DNA of 64,000 nt from Acidobacteriaceae bacterium (GCA_003134655.1 PLBY01000155.1:74358-138357), one strand, 5' to 3'; shown: positions 41,356 to 50,844, counted from the stretch's first letter. Translations and numbers: made by a program. Notes: generated by a model not told the origin, from the letters alone.

Positions 41356-43839
41356 CTAGTGGGGCTTCTGATCCTGCTTCTTCTGCTCGTCTTGCTTTTT
41401 CTTCTCCTCGGGAGTAAGCGGACGAGGCTGAGGCTGTGCCGGGTGCGCTTGCGGAGGCGGCGTATGCTGCGGTGGTTGCGGTTTTGCGTTCGGTTGAGCC
41501 GCAGGCGGACGATCATTGCGCGCGGGTGGTTCAGCCGGACGATTGTTCGCCGGCGGCTGATTGGGCTGCGGACGATTGGGCTCGGGCCGGTTGTTGGGCT
41601 GCGCCGCAGGAGGATGATCATTCCGTGCCGGTGGTTCAGCCGGACGATTATTCGCCGGTGGATTCGGCTGTGGCCGATTCGGTTCGGGCCGGTTGTTGGG
41701 TTGCGGCTGACTCGGCTGGGGTTGAGATGGTTCCGGCCGGTTGTTGGGTTGAGCCGCAGCCGGATGGTCGTTTTTCGCCGGTGGTTCAGCCGGACGATTG
41801 TTCGCCGGTGGCTGATTGGGCTGCGGACGGTTCGGCTCGGGCCGGTTGTTGGGCTGAGGCTGACTCGGCTGGGGTTGAGATGGTTCCGGCCGGTTGTTGG
41901 GTTGCGGCGCAGCCGGATGGTCGTTCTTCGCCGGTGGTTCAGTCGGACGATTATTCGCCGGTGGCTGATTCGGCTGGGGACGGTTCGGCTCGGGCCGGTT
42001 GTTGGGCTGAGGCTGACTCGGCTGCGGCTGCGGCTGTTCCGGCCGGTTGTTGGGTTGCGGCGCAGCCGGGTGGTCGTTCTTCGCCGGCGGTTCAAGGGGT
42101 CGATTGTTCGCGGGTGGCTGATTATTCGGCACGGGACGATTCGGTTGTGCAGGAGTTGCTCCCGGCCGCCCGTTCGCAGCCGGCGGAGTGCCCGGCCGGT
42201 TCGCCGGTTGATTCGCGGGCGCGCTTGCCGGTTGGTTCACGGGCCGACCCATGGTCGGTGTCGCGGGTTTTCCCGGAGGCGCCTGCTTCACCTGAGGCTG
42301 CGCAGCCGGCGTATTCGCGGGACGCAAGCGTGCCAGGTCCTGTCGAGCGATGGGCTGCCCTGGATGGGCCGCCATCACTTGCTGCCGGGCTGCGAAGGAT
42401 ACCGGTGGAGGCGGCGCAGCTGCCTTGGCAACCACTGCGCGATTCGCCACGGCAGCCGGAGGCGCTGCCACGCGGTTCGCCGTGTTGGCATGGACTCCCA
42501 GCACGCTGTTGGAAGTGGGTGCGACAACGGCCCTGGCATTCACCGGGGCCGCGGCAATCTCCCGGGCGTTCACCCGCACGGCCACGTGGCTAACGGGCTG
42601 TCCGCTGCTGAAAGCCTTTTGCGGAACTGCCGTCACCGCACCCGAGACATTCTTATTCACATAAGTGACATTGTTGATGACGGTCGTCTTGTTGACGATC
42701 GTGGTGTTATAGACATTCGTCACCTGCGTGACATTCACGGTCGTGTTGCTGACGTTGACGCGATTGACGTACCCGCGGCTTACCGGATACGACGGCACAT
42801 AGACTTCGCGCGGACCCAAGGGGAACCATCCCATGTTGCCCGCGAAACCGCCGCCTCCGCCTACGAATACGACGAGGGCAGGCGCATAAACCGGCCGCAC
42901 TTCCGCCGGTCCCGGCACCCAACCCCAGCGGCCTCGAATCGAGAGCCAGCGGCCGTAATGAAAGGGAGCGTAACCCCACGGTTCGTCGTCGACCCATGTC
43001 CATCCCCAGGGATCGATCCACGCCCAGTGGCCTTCGCGATACGGAGCCCAGCCCGCGTTAACGCGCGGGTACCAGACGTTGCCGTAGCCCGGATCCGGAT
43101 GCCAGTCGCCGTTGTCGTCCAAGTCCTCATATCCGACGACATCGTGAGAAACGTATCTCGCCGACGGCGAATTCTCGTAGCGGTGGTCCCGAGCATAGGT
43201 CCAGTTGTCGAAGTCATCGGGATCGCCGAGATCCTCCACTTGCGCCCTGAGGCGGTCGGTCCCTTCGAAGGTGCCTCGCTGTCCGCTATGCAGGGTGTAG
43301 CTCTGTCCGTTGCCGGTGGATTCGCCTTCGCCTTCACGAATGCTCACCACGGTGTAAGTTCCATCTTCGCTGGCCTCGACGCGATAGCGACCGGGCTGGA
43401 AGATGGAGAACGCCTGGTTGGGTGTATCGATCTCAAATACATCATCGCGGTCTAAACGGCGGACGCGCACGCTGATCGATCCTGAGCTTAGTTGGATCTG
43501 CGCCGTGCGGTCGTCCAGATTCAGAAAGGAGATGCCGGTGTTGCTGTTCAGGTCGATCACCGCCGCCCCGAGTGACAGTTCGGCGCGAGAGTCCCGGTCG
43601 GACCAGAGCTTGTCGCCCGTAGTCAGGGGCCGGTTTTGCGCGGCTTCCACCCACTCCGACTCGCCCGCCGGCTGAAATGAAACGGAACCTTGCATGTAAC
43701 CGAGACGCGCTACGCGGCTCGGGGGATCATCCTGATCCGGCTGGTCTTGCGCGACTACCCGCTGCACGAGAGCAGCGCTTACCACCGCGATGGCCAGCAC
43801 GGAGATTGTCCGACGCAGGCCCTTCGTAAACTGGTTCAT
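41356..43839 (-). CDS. FecR/DUF6600-type secreted protein with Pro/Asn-rich tandem tail
   Basis: Signal peptide (ISVLAIAVVSAALVQRVVAQ), then a FecR-like domain (VARLGYMQGSVSFQPAG, SGSISVRVR, VSIREGEG), then repeated tryptophan motifs of the WxPxGxW class (NAGWAPYREGHWAWIDPWGW, VDDEPWGYAPFHYGRW, GRWGWVPGPA). A polar Asn/Thr/Val segment follows, then a tail of about 280 residues with 51-residue units of QPPANNRPAEPPAKNDHP type (about four, the third shorter). The tail is probably disordered and cell-wall or matrix exposed. ATG 43839 starts the signal peptide; 27 upstream codons are not credible. Confidence 0.85.
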   Translation of the reverse strand: MNQFTKGLRRTISVLAIAVVSAALVQRVVAQDQPDQDDPPSRVARLGYMQGSVSFQPAGESEWVEAAQNRPLTTGDKLWSDRDSRAELSLGAAVIDLNSNTGISFLNLDDRTAQIQLSSGSISVRVRRLDRDDVFEIDTPNQAFSIFQPGRYRVEASEDGTYTVVSIREGEGESTGNGQSYTLHSGQRGTFEGTDRLRAQVEDLGDPDDFDNWTYARDHRYENSPSARYVSHDVVGYEDLDDNGDWHPDPGYGNVWYPRVNAGWAPYREGHWAWIDPWGWTWVDDEPWGYAPFHYGRWLSIRGRWGWVPGPAEVRPVYAPALVVFVGGGGGFAGNMGWFPLGPREVYVPSYPVSRGYVNRVNVSNTTVNVTQVTNVYNTTIVNKTTVINNVTYVNKNVSGAVTAVPQKAFSSGQPVSHVAVRVNAREIAAAPVNARAVVAPTSNSVLGVHANTANRVAAPPAAVANRAVVAKAAAPPPPVSFAARQQVMAAHPGQPIARQDLARLRPANTPAAQPQVKQAPPGKPATPTMGRPVNQPASAPANQPANRPGTPPAANGRPGATPAQPNRPVPNNQPPANNRPLEPPAKNDHPAAPQPNNRPEQPQPQPSQPQPNNRPEPNRPQPNQPPANNRPTEPPAKNDHPAAPQPNNRPEPSQPQPSQPQPNNRPEPNRPQPNQPPANNRPAEPPAKNDHPAAAQPNNRPEPSQPQPSQPQPNNRPEPNRPQPNPPANNRPAEPPARNDHPPAAQPNNRPEPNRPQPNQPPANNRPAEPPARNDRPPAAQPNAKPQPPQHTPPPQAHPAQPQPRPLTPEEKKKQDEQKKQDQKPH
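41460..42130 (-). repeat. Tandem repeat, 153-bp unit, in the DUF6600 gene
   Basis: About four in-frame units encode PANNRPAEPPAKNDHPAA, PNNRPEPSQPQPSQPQP and NNRPEPNRPQP. The third unit is shorter. Such arrays expand and contract by slippage. Confidence 0.7.
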
Positions 43840-44096
43840 AAATGATGTCGTCCTTTGGAGCGGAGTTTCAACCCCACTCGCACTTGTTGCGAATGCTGAT
43901 GGCCCAAGTCCCGAGCGCACAGATTCGCACGAGCTTCGGACGTAGACCCCGACCTAATGATGCATTTGGAGAACAGGGTGCCCCTACAGCCAAAACCCGA
44001 TGGAGCAATTGTCAATCTTTCCGGCCCCCTGCCGCAATCACTGAAAGTGTGTATGACGTTGCATACCATCGGCTGTCCTGACGCAGAGAGGAAGGC

Positions 44097-44561
44097 CTAG
44101 AAGGCTTTGCCGGAATCGAGCAGGATGGTTACTGGCCCCTCGTTGACCAGTTCCACTTGCATCATTTCCTGGAAGCGGCCGGTTTCGCAGCGCAGGCCGG
44201 AGGCCCGGACGCCCTCGACAAAAAACTCATACAGCCGGCGGGCGTGTTCTGGCGGCGCCGCGGCATCGAAGGATGGGCGCTTGCCGCGGCGCACATCTCC
44301 GTACAGAGTGAACTGCGAGACCACGAGCACGCTGCCGCCCACGTCTTGCACGCTGCGGTTCATCTTTCCGTCGACGTCCTCGAAGATGCGCAGGCCCGCA
44401 ATCTTCTCAGCGAGATACGTCGCGTCGGTCTCGGAGTCTTCGTGGCTCACGCCCAGCAGAACCAGCAATCCCAGGCCGATCTCGCCGCTCGTCCACCCGT
44501 TGTTGATCCGGTCGTTGATGGTGACTTTGGCGCGGCTCACGCGCTGCACGACGGCACGCAT
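44097..44561 (-). CDS. dtd: D-aminoacyl-tRNA deacylase
   Basis: Removes D-amino acids (and mischarged Gly) from t[18 protein letters not shown], the catalytic SQFTLYGD and the C-terminal [12 protein letters not shown] are the defining blocks. 154 aa, normal. Start ATG 44561. The DUF4440-like gene on the same strand ends 18 nt upstream. Confidence 0.96.
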   Translation of the reverse strand: MRAVVQRVSRAKVTINDRINNGWTSGEIGLGLLVLLGVSHEDSETDATYLAEKIAGLRIFEDVDGKMNRSVQDVGGSVLVVSQFTLYGDVRRGKRPSFDAAAPPEHARRLYEFFVEGVRASGLRCETGRFQEMMQVELVNEGPVTILLDSGKAF

Positions 44562-44578
44562 TCGACTTTCCTGGCCTC

Positions 44579-45016
44579 TCAGCGACCTGCTTCGGTCAAC
44601 ATCGATTCATGCCCGGCAACACACTGCCAGCGCCCTTCGCGGTACACGTACACATCGGTGAAGCGCACTCTGGCCACGATCTGGCCCCGCGCGTTGATGG
44701 CTGTCGCCAGTCCCCGGATGTAGCCGAAATCACCCTGCACATGCGCGTGCAAATCCGAGAGCGCATGGTGCACGGAGGGATGTTCGCCGGCTTTTGCCAA
44801 TGTGGTGGCGCGGTCGGTCAGCGCGCCATCTGGTCCGGCATCCTCGAACTCGTCCGCCAGAATGCAGCTCAGACTTGCCGTATCCCGTTGCTCCAAGGCG
44901 CGGGCCCATGTCTGCTCGATATGAATCAAGGCGTCGTTGTCCCTTGCTTCGCCCTTGGGACACGGGGCCGCAATAGCCAGGGGACAAAGCAGCAACACCC
45001 ACAGTGCGTATTTCAC
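44579..45016 (-). CDS. Secreted DUF4440 / NTF2-like protein
   Basis: Start is GTG 45016, with GAGGAG about 6 nt upstream; it begins [21 protein letters not shown], a clean signal peptide. The domain is typical of DUF4440: [63 protein letters not shown]. About 145 aa. Not enzymatic by inspection. Closely followed by dtd. Confidence 0.8.
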   Translation of the reverse strand: MKYALWVLLLCPLAIAAPCPKGEARDNDALIHIEQTWARALEQRDTASLSCILADEFEDAGPDGALTDRATTLAKAGEHPSVHHALSDLHAHVQGDFGYIRGLATAINARGQIVARVRFTDVYVYREGRWQCVAGHESMLTEAGR

Positions 45017-45322
45017 GTCAGACTCCTCGGGATAAGGCCACCAACCGACCCATGATACCCCGGCCAACGTTTGACCCCGGCAATGTCCTGCCTTTAGGAT
45101 TCAAGTGTGCAATTCCAAGTCAGCGGAGCCTTTGCCGAAAGAGCCAGGGCCCTTCCTTTACACTAATTCACCGGGACAATTACACTACACACTCGCCTTT
45201 TTTCGTACCGCAGTGCGCAGACGTAGAGTTGTGGAGGGCCAAGGCCCGAGCAGAAACAGGCGCTGCAATTGCGCCACGCAAGCAACCGAATTCAAATCTA
45301 ATCGAGGCAAGCGAGGAGACAC
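45017..45322. promoter_or_regulatory. Promoter region of acpP-fabF
   Basis: TTTACA (45157-45162), an 18-bp spacer and TACACT (45181-45186) form a plausible sigma-70 promoter. GAGGAG sits 5 nt before the acpP ATG. No gene was seen in this 306-bp stretch. Confidence 0.45.
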
Positions 45323-45568
45323 ATGGCAGCCGTAGAAGAGAAGGTAAAACAGATTATCGTGGAGCAGTTGGGAGTGGATGAGGGCGAAGTCACCTCGAGC
45401 GCGTCGTTCGTGGACGATCTGGGCGCGGATTCGCTGGACACCGTCGAACTGGTCATGGCGTTCGAAGAAGCCTTCGACATCGAAATCCCCGATGAGGACG
45501 CGGAGAAGATCCGCACGGTACAGGACGCGGTCGACTACATCGGCAAGCACGCGAAAGCGGGGAAATAG
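45323..45568 (+). CDS. acpP: Acyl carrier protein
   Basis: 81 aa, acidic, with the phosphopantetheine site [12 protein letters not shown] (Ser37). Carries acyl chains in type II fatty-acid synthesis. Directly followed by fabF with no gap. Confidence 0.97.
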   Translation: MAAVEEKVKQIIVEQLGVDEGEVTSSASFVDDLGADSLDTVELVMAFEEAFDIEIPDEDAEKIRTVQDAVDYIGKHAKAGK

Positions 45569-46807
45569 TTGGGACGCAGGGTCGTGGTTACAGGTCTTGG
45601 ATTGATCTGTGGCGTGGGCAATACCACTGACGTGGTGTGGAAAGCCTTGCTTGCGGGCCAGAGCGGTGTCGGACGCATCACCGGGTTCGACCCCACGGCC
45701 TTTGCCTGCCAGATTGCCGCCGAGGTCAAGAACTTCGACCCTCTGAATTTCATCGAGAAAAAAGAAGTCAAGAAGATGGGGCGCTTCATTCACGTGGCCA
45801 TCGCTGCCGCGGATGAAGCGCTGAAGATGTCGGAACTGAAGATCACCCCGGAGAACGACGAGCGCGTTGGCGTTCACATCGGGTCGGGGATCGGAGGGTT
45901 TGACATCATCGAACGCGAACATCTCGCGCTGATGGAAGGCGGCCCGCGCAAGATCTCTCCGTTTTTCATTCCTGCCGCCATCATCAACCTCGCTGCCGGA
46001 CAGGTTTCCATGCGTTGCGGGGCCAAGGGACCGAACGAGGCCACGGCCACGGCCTGCACCACCAGCGCGCATTCCATTGGAGATTCTTTCCGAATCATCC
46101 AGCACAACGATGCCGATGTGATGATTGCCGGCGGCGCCGAGGCGGCAATCACTCCCATGGGCGTGGGCGGATTTGCTGCCATGCGCGCCCTTTCGACGCG
46201 TAACGACGCACCGGAGAAGGCCAGCCGTCCCTGGGACCGCGACCGCGACGGCTTTGTGATCGGCGAAGGAGCGGGGATTGTGATCCTGGAAGAGTTGGAG
46301 TTTGCCCGCAAGCGCGGCGCCCGCATTCTGGCGGAGATCGCGGGATACGGCATGAGCGGCGATGCCTACCACATGACCCAGCCGGCTCCCGAGCATGAAG
46401 GCGGCTTCCGCGTCATGCGCAACGCCGTGCGCGATGCCGGTGTGACACCCGACGTTGTGGGATACGTGAACGCCCACGGCACTTCGACACCGATTGGCGA
46501 CACGCTCGAGGCGCACGCCATTCGCAATTTTTTCGGCGAGCGCAAGATCGCGGTGAGTTCCACGAAATCGATGACCGGGCACCTGCTCGGTGGGGCGGGA
46601 GGACTTGAGGCCGGCATCACCGTGCTGGCCTTGCGCGACCAGATTCTGCCTCCGACGATCAATCTGGAAAACCCCGATCCTGATACTGCCGGGATGGATC
46701 TGGTTCCCAACCATGCACGCAAGGCCGAGCTTGAGTACGCGATGTCGAACTCCTTCGGCTTCGGCGGGACGAACGGCGCGCTGTTGTTCCGGCGCTGGAC
46801 CGAATAA
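45569..46807 (+). CDS. fabF: 3-oxoacyl-ACP synthase II
   Basis: Condensing enzyme of fatty-acid elongation. The active-site Cys163 lies in EATATACTTSAHSIGD, with His residues in NAHGTSTPIGDTLE and SMTGHLLGGAG. 412 aa. The start TTG 45569 touches the acpP stop, so translation is coupled to acpP. Upstream residues follow the normal RRVVVTGLGLICGVG. Confidence 0.97.
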   Translation: MGRRVVVTGLGLICGVGNTTDVVWKALLAGQSGVGRITGFDPTAFACQIAAEVKNFDPLNFIEKKEVKKMGRFIHVAIAAADEALKMSELKITPENDERVGVHIGSGIGGFDIIEREHLALMEGGPRKISPFFIPAAIINLAAGQVSMRCGAKGPNEATATACTTSAHSIGDSFRIIQHNDADVMIAGGAEAAITPMGVGGFAAMRALSTRNDAPEKASRPWDRDRDGFVIGEGAGIVILEELEFARKRGARILAEIAGYGMSGDAYHMTQPAPEHEGGFRVMRNAVRDAGVTPDVVGYVNAHGTSTPIGDTLEAHAIRNFFGERKIAVSSTKSMTGHLLGGAGGLEAGITVLALRDQILPPTINLENPDPDTAGMDLVPNHARKAELEYAMSNSFGFGGTNGALLFRRWTE

Positions 46808-47013
46808 GATTTTCTCATTCGGCGTTTCTCGTCTGTGCCATCCAACTCCAAACCCCTGATTTGACGCGGCTTTTGGCGCGTAATGTCCCTTCTCGCACAT
46901 TCGCTGAAACGGTAACGCGACTTTGGTACTTCGCTCGTTGACCCTTTGTGTCTTTTCAACGATGGCGAACGCCTCCACAATGGGTTTTGAAAGTGGAGTC
47001 TTCCCCCAAACTT

Positions 47014-47718
47014 ATGGATAAAGCTTTCGCCACACACTTCACACCCGCCCCGTTCACCCGAAAAGCAGCCGCCCGCACCGCACTTGTCGGCTTGACTGAG
47101 CCTTACCGCGCGCTGCTGTCGGAAGGCTTCCGCCAGTTCGGCATTGAAACCGTGGTCGTGACCGCAGACGCTGCCGAGCGGCTGAAGAAGGAAAAATTCG
47201 AGGCCTGCGTGCTGAGCCTGGGAGAGGGCGCCGGTGCCGTGATGGAAGCGGCCCGCTCATCCCCGTCGAACAGCCGTTGCGTGATTTACGGAGTGGGCGG
47301 CAACGCGCAAGAAGCCATGAGCTACTCCAAGTTCGGCATCAACGCCATGTTCAGCGAGCCGCTGGAGCGGCCGGCGGCGCTCAAGCTGATTCGCGCCACC
47401 CGCCTGCTGGTGCTGCATGAATTCCGCCGCTACGTGCGCATCCCGGTGATGACCACGGTCTCCCTCGTTGGCGACGGCCGTCGCGTCTCCGCGAGCAGCA
47501 TCGAAATCAGCAGCGGAGGCATGTCAGTCAAGAGTGTCGAGGATTTTTCCATCGGGGCGAACGTGGAAGTTTCTTTTGCGCTGATGACCTTACCCCGCGT
47601 CAATCTGAAAGGGGTCGTGAGCTGGTGCAAGCCCAAGTCGATCGGAGTGCGCTTCGCCGCCGCCGACGAACACCGCCAGAGGATCAAGACCTGGATCGAC
47701 TCGTACCTCGAAAACTGA
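47014..47718 (+). CDS. PilZ-domain protein with N-terminal receiver-like fold
   Basis: The first ~120 residues (ARTALVGLTEPYRALLSEGF, VVVTADAAERLKKEKFEACV) have receiver-like secondary structure without a visible phosphoacceptor Asp. The C-terminal PilZ domain has the c-di-GMP motif RRYVRIPV (RxxxR) and EISSGGMS, where Glu replaces the usual Asp of DxSxxG. It may be a c-di-GMP effector for the cyclase at 25558. ATG 47014 is preferred to the upstream GTG-rich region. Confidence 0.75.
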   Translation: MDKAFATHFTPAPFTRKAAARTALVGLTEPYRALLSEGFRQFGIETVVVTADAAERLKKEKFEACVLSLGEGAGAVMEAARSSPSNSRCVIYGVGGNAQEAMSYSKFGINAMFSEPLERPAALKLIRATRLLVLHEFRRYVRIPVMTTVSLVGDGRRVSASSIEISSGGMSVKSVEDFSIGANVEVSFALMTLPRVNLKGVVSWCKPKSIGVRFAAADEHRQRIKTWIDSYLEN

Positions 47719-47745
47719 GTCGCGGCCTGCCGTTACAATGTTCTG

Positions 47746-48507
47746 GTGCCTGAAGCCAGCACTCGCATCGCCGCGGCGCCCGCGCTACCTCCCATCGACC
47801 CCCAGCGTTTCACCCTTCGCCAGCGCATCGTGCTCCGCGTCATCATCTTTCTAGGACACTCCATCATTCGTCTGATCGGGCCGACCTTTCGTGTCTCGGT
47901 GTCCTACGAAGAAGGTGCGCAGCAGACGCCGGACCAGCGCCCCCTGGTCGCCTCTTTTTGGCATTCCTGCATGATCCCGGCGACCTACATCTTCCGCGAC
48001 ATGGGCATCCGGGTGATGAGCAGTGATAGCTACGACGGCCAGTACATGGGCCGAATTATCCACAAGTTCGGCTTCGTTGCAGTGAAAGGATCGAGCAGTC
48101 GCAACGCCGTGCGTGCCCTGCTCGGCTTGCGCCGCGCGCTGGAAGAGGGCTGGACTGTAGCCTTCACTCTCGATGGTCCGCGAGGTCCGCGGCACAAAGT
48201 AAAGCCCGGACCGGTCGCGCTCGCGCGGTCGTCTGGATTGGCAATGACCATGTTCCACGCGGCGGTCGACAAAGCCTGGGTCCTCAACAGCTGGGACCGC
48301 TTGATGATCCCGAAGCCTTTCTCCCGGGTACTGGTGCGCTTCGGCAAGCTGATCCGCGTGCCGGAAGGTGCGACCGACGAAGACGTGGAACGCTACACGG
48401 GGGAACTGCAGGCGTCTCTGGATCGAGTGTGCGAATTTGCTGAAGGTAACGTCAGTCGGGTCGGAACGAGCGAATTTCCGTACTACAAGCGAAACGAAGA
48501 GAAGTAA
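47746..48507 (+). CDS. DUF374 / lysophospholipid acyltransferase-like protein
   Basis: 253 aa. An N-terminal hydrophobic stretch (LRVIIFLGHSIIRLIGP) precedes VASFWHSCMIPA and the conserved FTLDGPRGPRHKVKPG of DUF374, a branch of the glycerolipid acyltransferase fold near LpxL. It would act on a lipid at the inner membrane. Starts at GTG 47746. The PilZ gene lies just upstream on the same strand. Confidence 0.82.
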   Translation: MPEASTRIAAAPALPPIDPQRFTLRQRIVLRVIIFLGHSIIRLIGPTFRVSVSYEEGAQQTPDQRPLVASFWHSCMIPATYIFRDMGIRVMSSDSYDGQYMGRIIHKFGFVAVKGSSSRNAVRALLGLRRALEEGWTVAFTLDGPRGPRHKVKPGPVALARSSGLAMTMFHAAVDKAWVLNSWDRLMIPKPFSRVLVRFGKLIRVPEGATDEDVERYTGELQASLDRVCEFAEGNVSRVGTSEFPYYKRNEEK

Positions 48508-48520
48508 GAGTGGCCTGGGA

Positions 48521-48583
48521 GATTTCTGATTGCTGATTGAAAACCGGTTGCGATCAACAATCAGCAATCAACAATCAGAAATA
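48521..48583. repeat. Heptamer hairpin, GATTGTT family
   Basis: GATTTCT, GATTGCT, GATTGAA on the left and the complementary CAACAATCAGCAATCAACAA on the right, between two convergent genes. Confidence 0.75.
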
Positions 48584-48592
48584 GGGAATGAC

Positions 48593-49204
48593 CTACTCGA
48601 GGGTTGAGCCCAGCTGCTGGTATTTGTATTTCTTCCCGTCCCAATAGATGACCGAGGACGTGTCTTCGCCCTCACCCTTTTCCTCCATGTAAATGCCGAG
48701 GATTGTCTTTTTCTTCAGGGCGAACCTTTTCACGGTCAGCGTCTTGAAGGGCAGATTGATCAGCAGGAATTTTCCCTTGGGCTTGTCGGCGCGCCATGCG
48801 TCCTTGTCGGCGCCGTGAATAATGAGCAGGCTGATGCCGCGGCGATCGGGTTCGTCGGAAGCAAACGTAGAGGTGACCTTCACATCGCTATAGCCCAGGA
48901 AGCTGTCGTAGGGATCAGCGACGACGAAGCTGTATTCGTCCTTGTCAGCCATCGGGTTTTTGCATTTCGCAGCGACGAGCAGATCGTCGACGCCGTCGTC
49001 ATCCAGGTCAGCGACAAACTGCGGCGGCCCGGGCAAGAGAGAGCAGTTGTCCCCAAACTGTTTGTGGATGAGTTCGTCGGTGACTGCCGGCGACGGATGA
49101 GTCGCGTGCGCTGGCGGCGGAGGCGGCTGCTTTTTCTGAGCAGCAGCAGCGACCGTTAACAAGAGAGCGAGTGCTGGGAGGAGAAACCATTTACTGGACG
49201 ACAT
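48593..49204 (-). CDS. Secreted protein, unknown function
   Basis: 203 aa. A signal peptide (FLLPALALLLTVAAAAQ) then a Pro/His linker and a globular domain with PPQFVADLDDDGVDDLLVAA, an Asp-rich calcium-binding-like loop of the FG-GAP/VCBS kind, followed by several beta strands (KFLLINLPFKTLTVKRFALK). Start ATG 49204. The role is not known. Confidence 0.65.
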   Translation of the reverse strand: MSSSKWFLLPALALLLTVAAAAQKKQPPPPPAHATHPSPAVTDELIHKQFGDNCSLLPGPPQFVADLDDDGVDDLLVAAKCKNPMADKDEYSFVVADPYDSFLGYSDVKVTSTFASDEPDRRGISLLIIHGADKDAWRADKPKGKFLLINLPFKTLTVKRFALKKKTILGIYMEEKGEGEDTSSVIYWDGKKYKYQQLGSTLE

Positions 49205-49315
49205 AGATTTACTCTAGTCCCGTTTTGTGGGGTCGGGAAGAGACAGAGTAGTGACGGAGGTAACGACGGTCAGCAGCGTGCGTCGCGGCAGACATTCATT
49301 TCCCTTTGTCATCCT

Positions 49316-49420
49316 GAACAAAGCGAAGGCCCCGTGCATCTTGCCGTCGGTATACCAGCTCCCGAAAAGTGCACAGATCCTTCGGCCCGCAAAGAACGAA
49401 GGCCTCAGGATGACAAAGCG
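49316..49420. repeat. Paired family E element
   Basis: TGTCATCCTGAAC...CGAAGG on the left and CAGATCCTTCG...CTCAGGATGACA on the right are inverted copies of the same element core, enclosing 30 nt. Lies between two minus-strand genes. Confidence 0.65.
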
Positions 49421-49423
49421 TAA

Positions 49424-50425
49424 TTACTTGCGGAAGTGCTCCCAGCCTTTCGGATCGAGCTGGTAGGCGATGCCCTTGAGATTGCGGACGAGAATGAGTC
49501 GCGAACGAGTGATGTGGCCGATGTGGGTCAGCGCGACTCCGGCGATGTGCGACGGGACCCGCTTGCCGGGCCGAGCCGTGAACAGCAGTTCATAGTCCTC
49601 GCCGCCGTGGAGGGCCAGGTCAAGGTCGACTTCGCGCGCCGGCTTGCCGACACTAGCGCGGGGAATAAGTACAGCCTCGACCTCGGCTCCAACACCACTT
49701 TCTTCGCAGAGGTGGGCGAGATCGGTGGAAATCCCGTCGCTAGTGTCAATCATGGCAGAGGCAAGGCCCTTCTCGCGGAGAATACGTCCGAGTTCGACCC
49801 GGGGCTCGGGATAAAAGTGACGTGGATAGTCCCGGGGTTTCACCTTCTTCTTAGGCTTGGTCCTCATCTGCACGACTGCGGCCGCCGAGCCACCTAGTTC
49901 ACCGCTGACGAAGATGCGATCGCCGGGGCGGGCGCCGGAGCGCAGAACCGACTTCCCCCTGGGAGCGGTGCCAACCACGATGATGTCGGCCAGGATCCCG
50001 TTGGGCGATTCCGCGGTGTCGCCTCCGGCGAGGGTGACGCCGAATCTCTCCCCAAGACTGATCAGACTGCGGGCAAAGCGTCCCACCCAAGCCTGGGGCA
50101 GGTCGCGGGGCAAGGCCAGCGACAGGAACGCTGCCACGGGCTCGCCACCCATGGCGGCAATGTCGCTCAGGCCGCGCGCCAGGCAGCGGTGGCCGACCGA
50201 TTCCGGCGGATGCCAGTCGCGCCGGAAGTGAATGCCTTCCAGCGTCAAGTCGGTCGTGATCAGGGATTCTTTTCCCGGCAGCAGGCGCAGCACGGCGCAG
50301 TCATCTCCAATTCCAGTGAAAATCGTAGTGCCTGTGGGGCGGACACTCCTGTCCGCCGGCCTGCGCCGGTCAGATTTCGCCATGCGGCGAATCTGGGCAA
50401 TCAGCGCTTTTTCGGGGAGCGGCAC
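49424..50425 (-). CDS. thiL: Thiamine-monophosphate kinase with N-terminal repeat insertion
   Basis: Phosphorylates thiamine monophosphate to thiamine diphosphate. GIGDDCAVL, TTDLTLEGIHFRRDWHP, LSDIAAMGGEP, TLAGGDTAESP, DTSDGISTDL and GGEDYELLF are the AIR-synthase-like signatures. Residues about 19-32 (DRRRPADRSVRP) just before the first motif are encoded by a palindromic element (50331-50369) absent from typical ThiL. Start GTG 50425. Confidence 0.94.
   Translation of the reverse strand: MPLPEKALIAQIRRMAKSDRRRPADRSVRPTGTTIFTGIGDDCAVLRLLPGKESLITTDLTLEGIHFRRDWHPPESVGHRCLARGLSDIAAMGGEPVAAFLSLALPRDLPQAWVGRFARSLISLGERFGVTLAGGDTAESPNGILADIIVVGTAPRGKSVLRSGARPGDRIFVSGELGGSAAAVVQMRTKPKKKVKPRDYPRHFYPEPRVELGRILREKGLASAMIDTSDGISTDLAHLCEESGVGAEVEAVLIPRASVGKPAREVDLDLALHGGEDYELLFTARPGKRVPSHIAGVALTHIGHITRSRLILVRNLKGIAYQLDPKGWEHFRK
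50331..50369 (-). repeat. Hairpin element in frame inside thiL
   Basis: On the minus strand: CCGGCGCAGGCCGG then CGGACAGGAGTGTCCG and CCCCACAGG. The second hairpin plus CCCCACA resembles family B. Confidence 0.6.
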
Positions 50426-50844
50426 GGCGCAACTACTATACCGCCGACCATGAGATGGTAGGTGGTTCCGCAGGATTCACAAACCAGAGACTCGGGAAAG
50501 CGTACATCCGTAACCTGTCCCTCGGAGCCCCTGGTTACCCCGCCTTCGGTAACCGGAAAAGCCCTAGTGCCTCGTTGACAGGGGGAACCCAGTTTGTTAC
50601 CGTTAACCAGTCATTCACAATACCCTTTGGCCGAGCTAAGTTCTGCAAGCGGTAGTAATTGCAGACGAGTACGGATTTGAAGCTTTGGTCGTAAGTTCTC
50701 GGTAGGAGTAGGGCGCGAGAAAGTTTCCATTCCCAAGATGGGAGCGTAGCCCGAAAAAGTCAGGTGGTCCGAACAGGCGTTTCGGCAGCTCAGAAACTGG
50801 GCCTGGAGTTCCGGACCTGATGTTTCAACAACTAGAGGAGCGAT
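50426..50844 (+). promoter_or_regulatory. Long structured leader before the M23 peptidase gene
   Basis: No gene in 419 bp. Visible structure: CTGGTTACC (50531) pairs with GGTAACCGG (50548), then GGGGGAACCCAG (50581-50592), CTGCAA/TTGCAG near 50645-50666, and GGGAGCGTAGCCCGAAAAAG with GTCAGG near 50745-50772. The last parts have weak likeness to the 3' half of ydaO-type c-di-AMP riboswitches, which often precede cell-wall hydrolases. This is only a suggestion. Confidence 0.3.

Noticed and set aside
41335-43455. 706-codon plus-strand frame antisense to the DUF6600 gene
   Set aside because: It is the complement of the Pro/Asn repeats (Arg, Leu and Val rich), with no signal or domain.
45185-46978. 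597-codon minus-strand frame antisense to acpP and fabF
   Set aside because: fabF and acpP are certain; the antisense frame is Arg/His-rich with no domain and reflects high GC at third positions.
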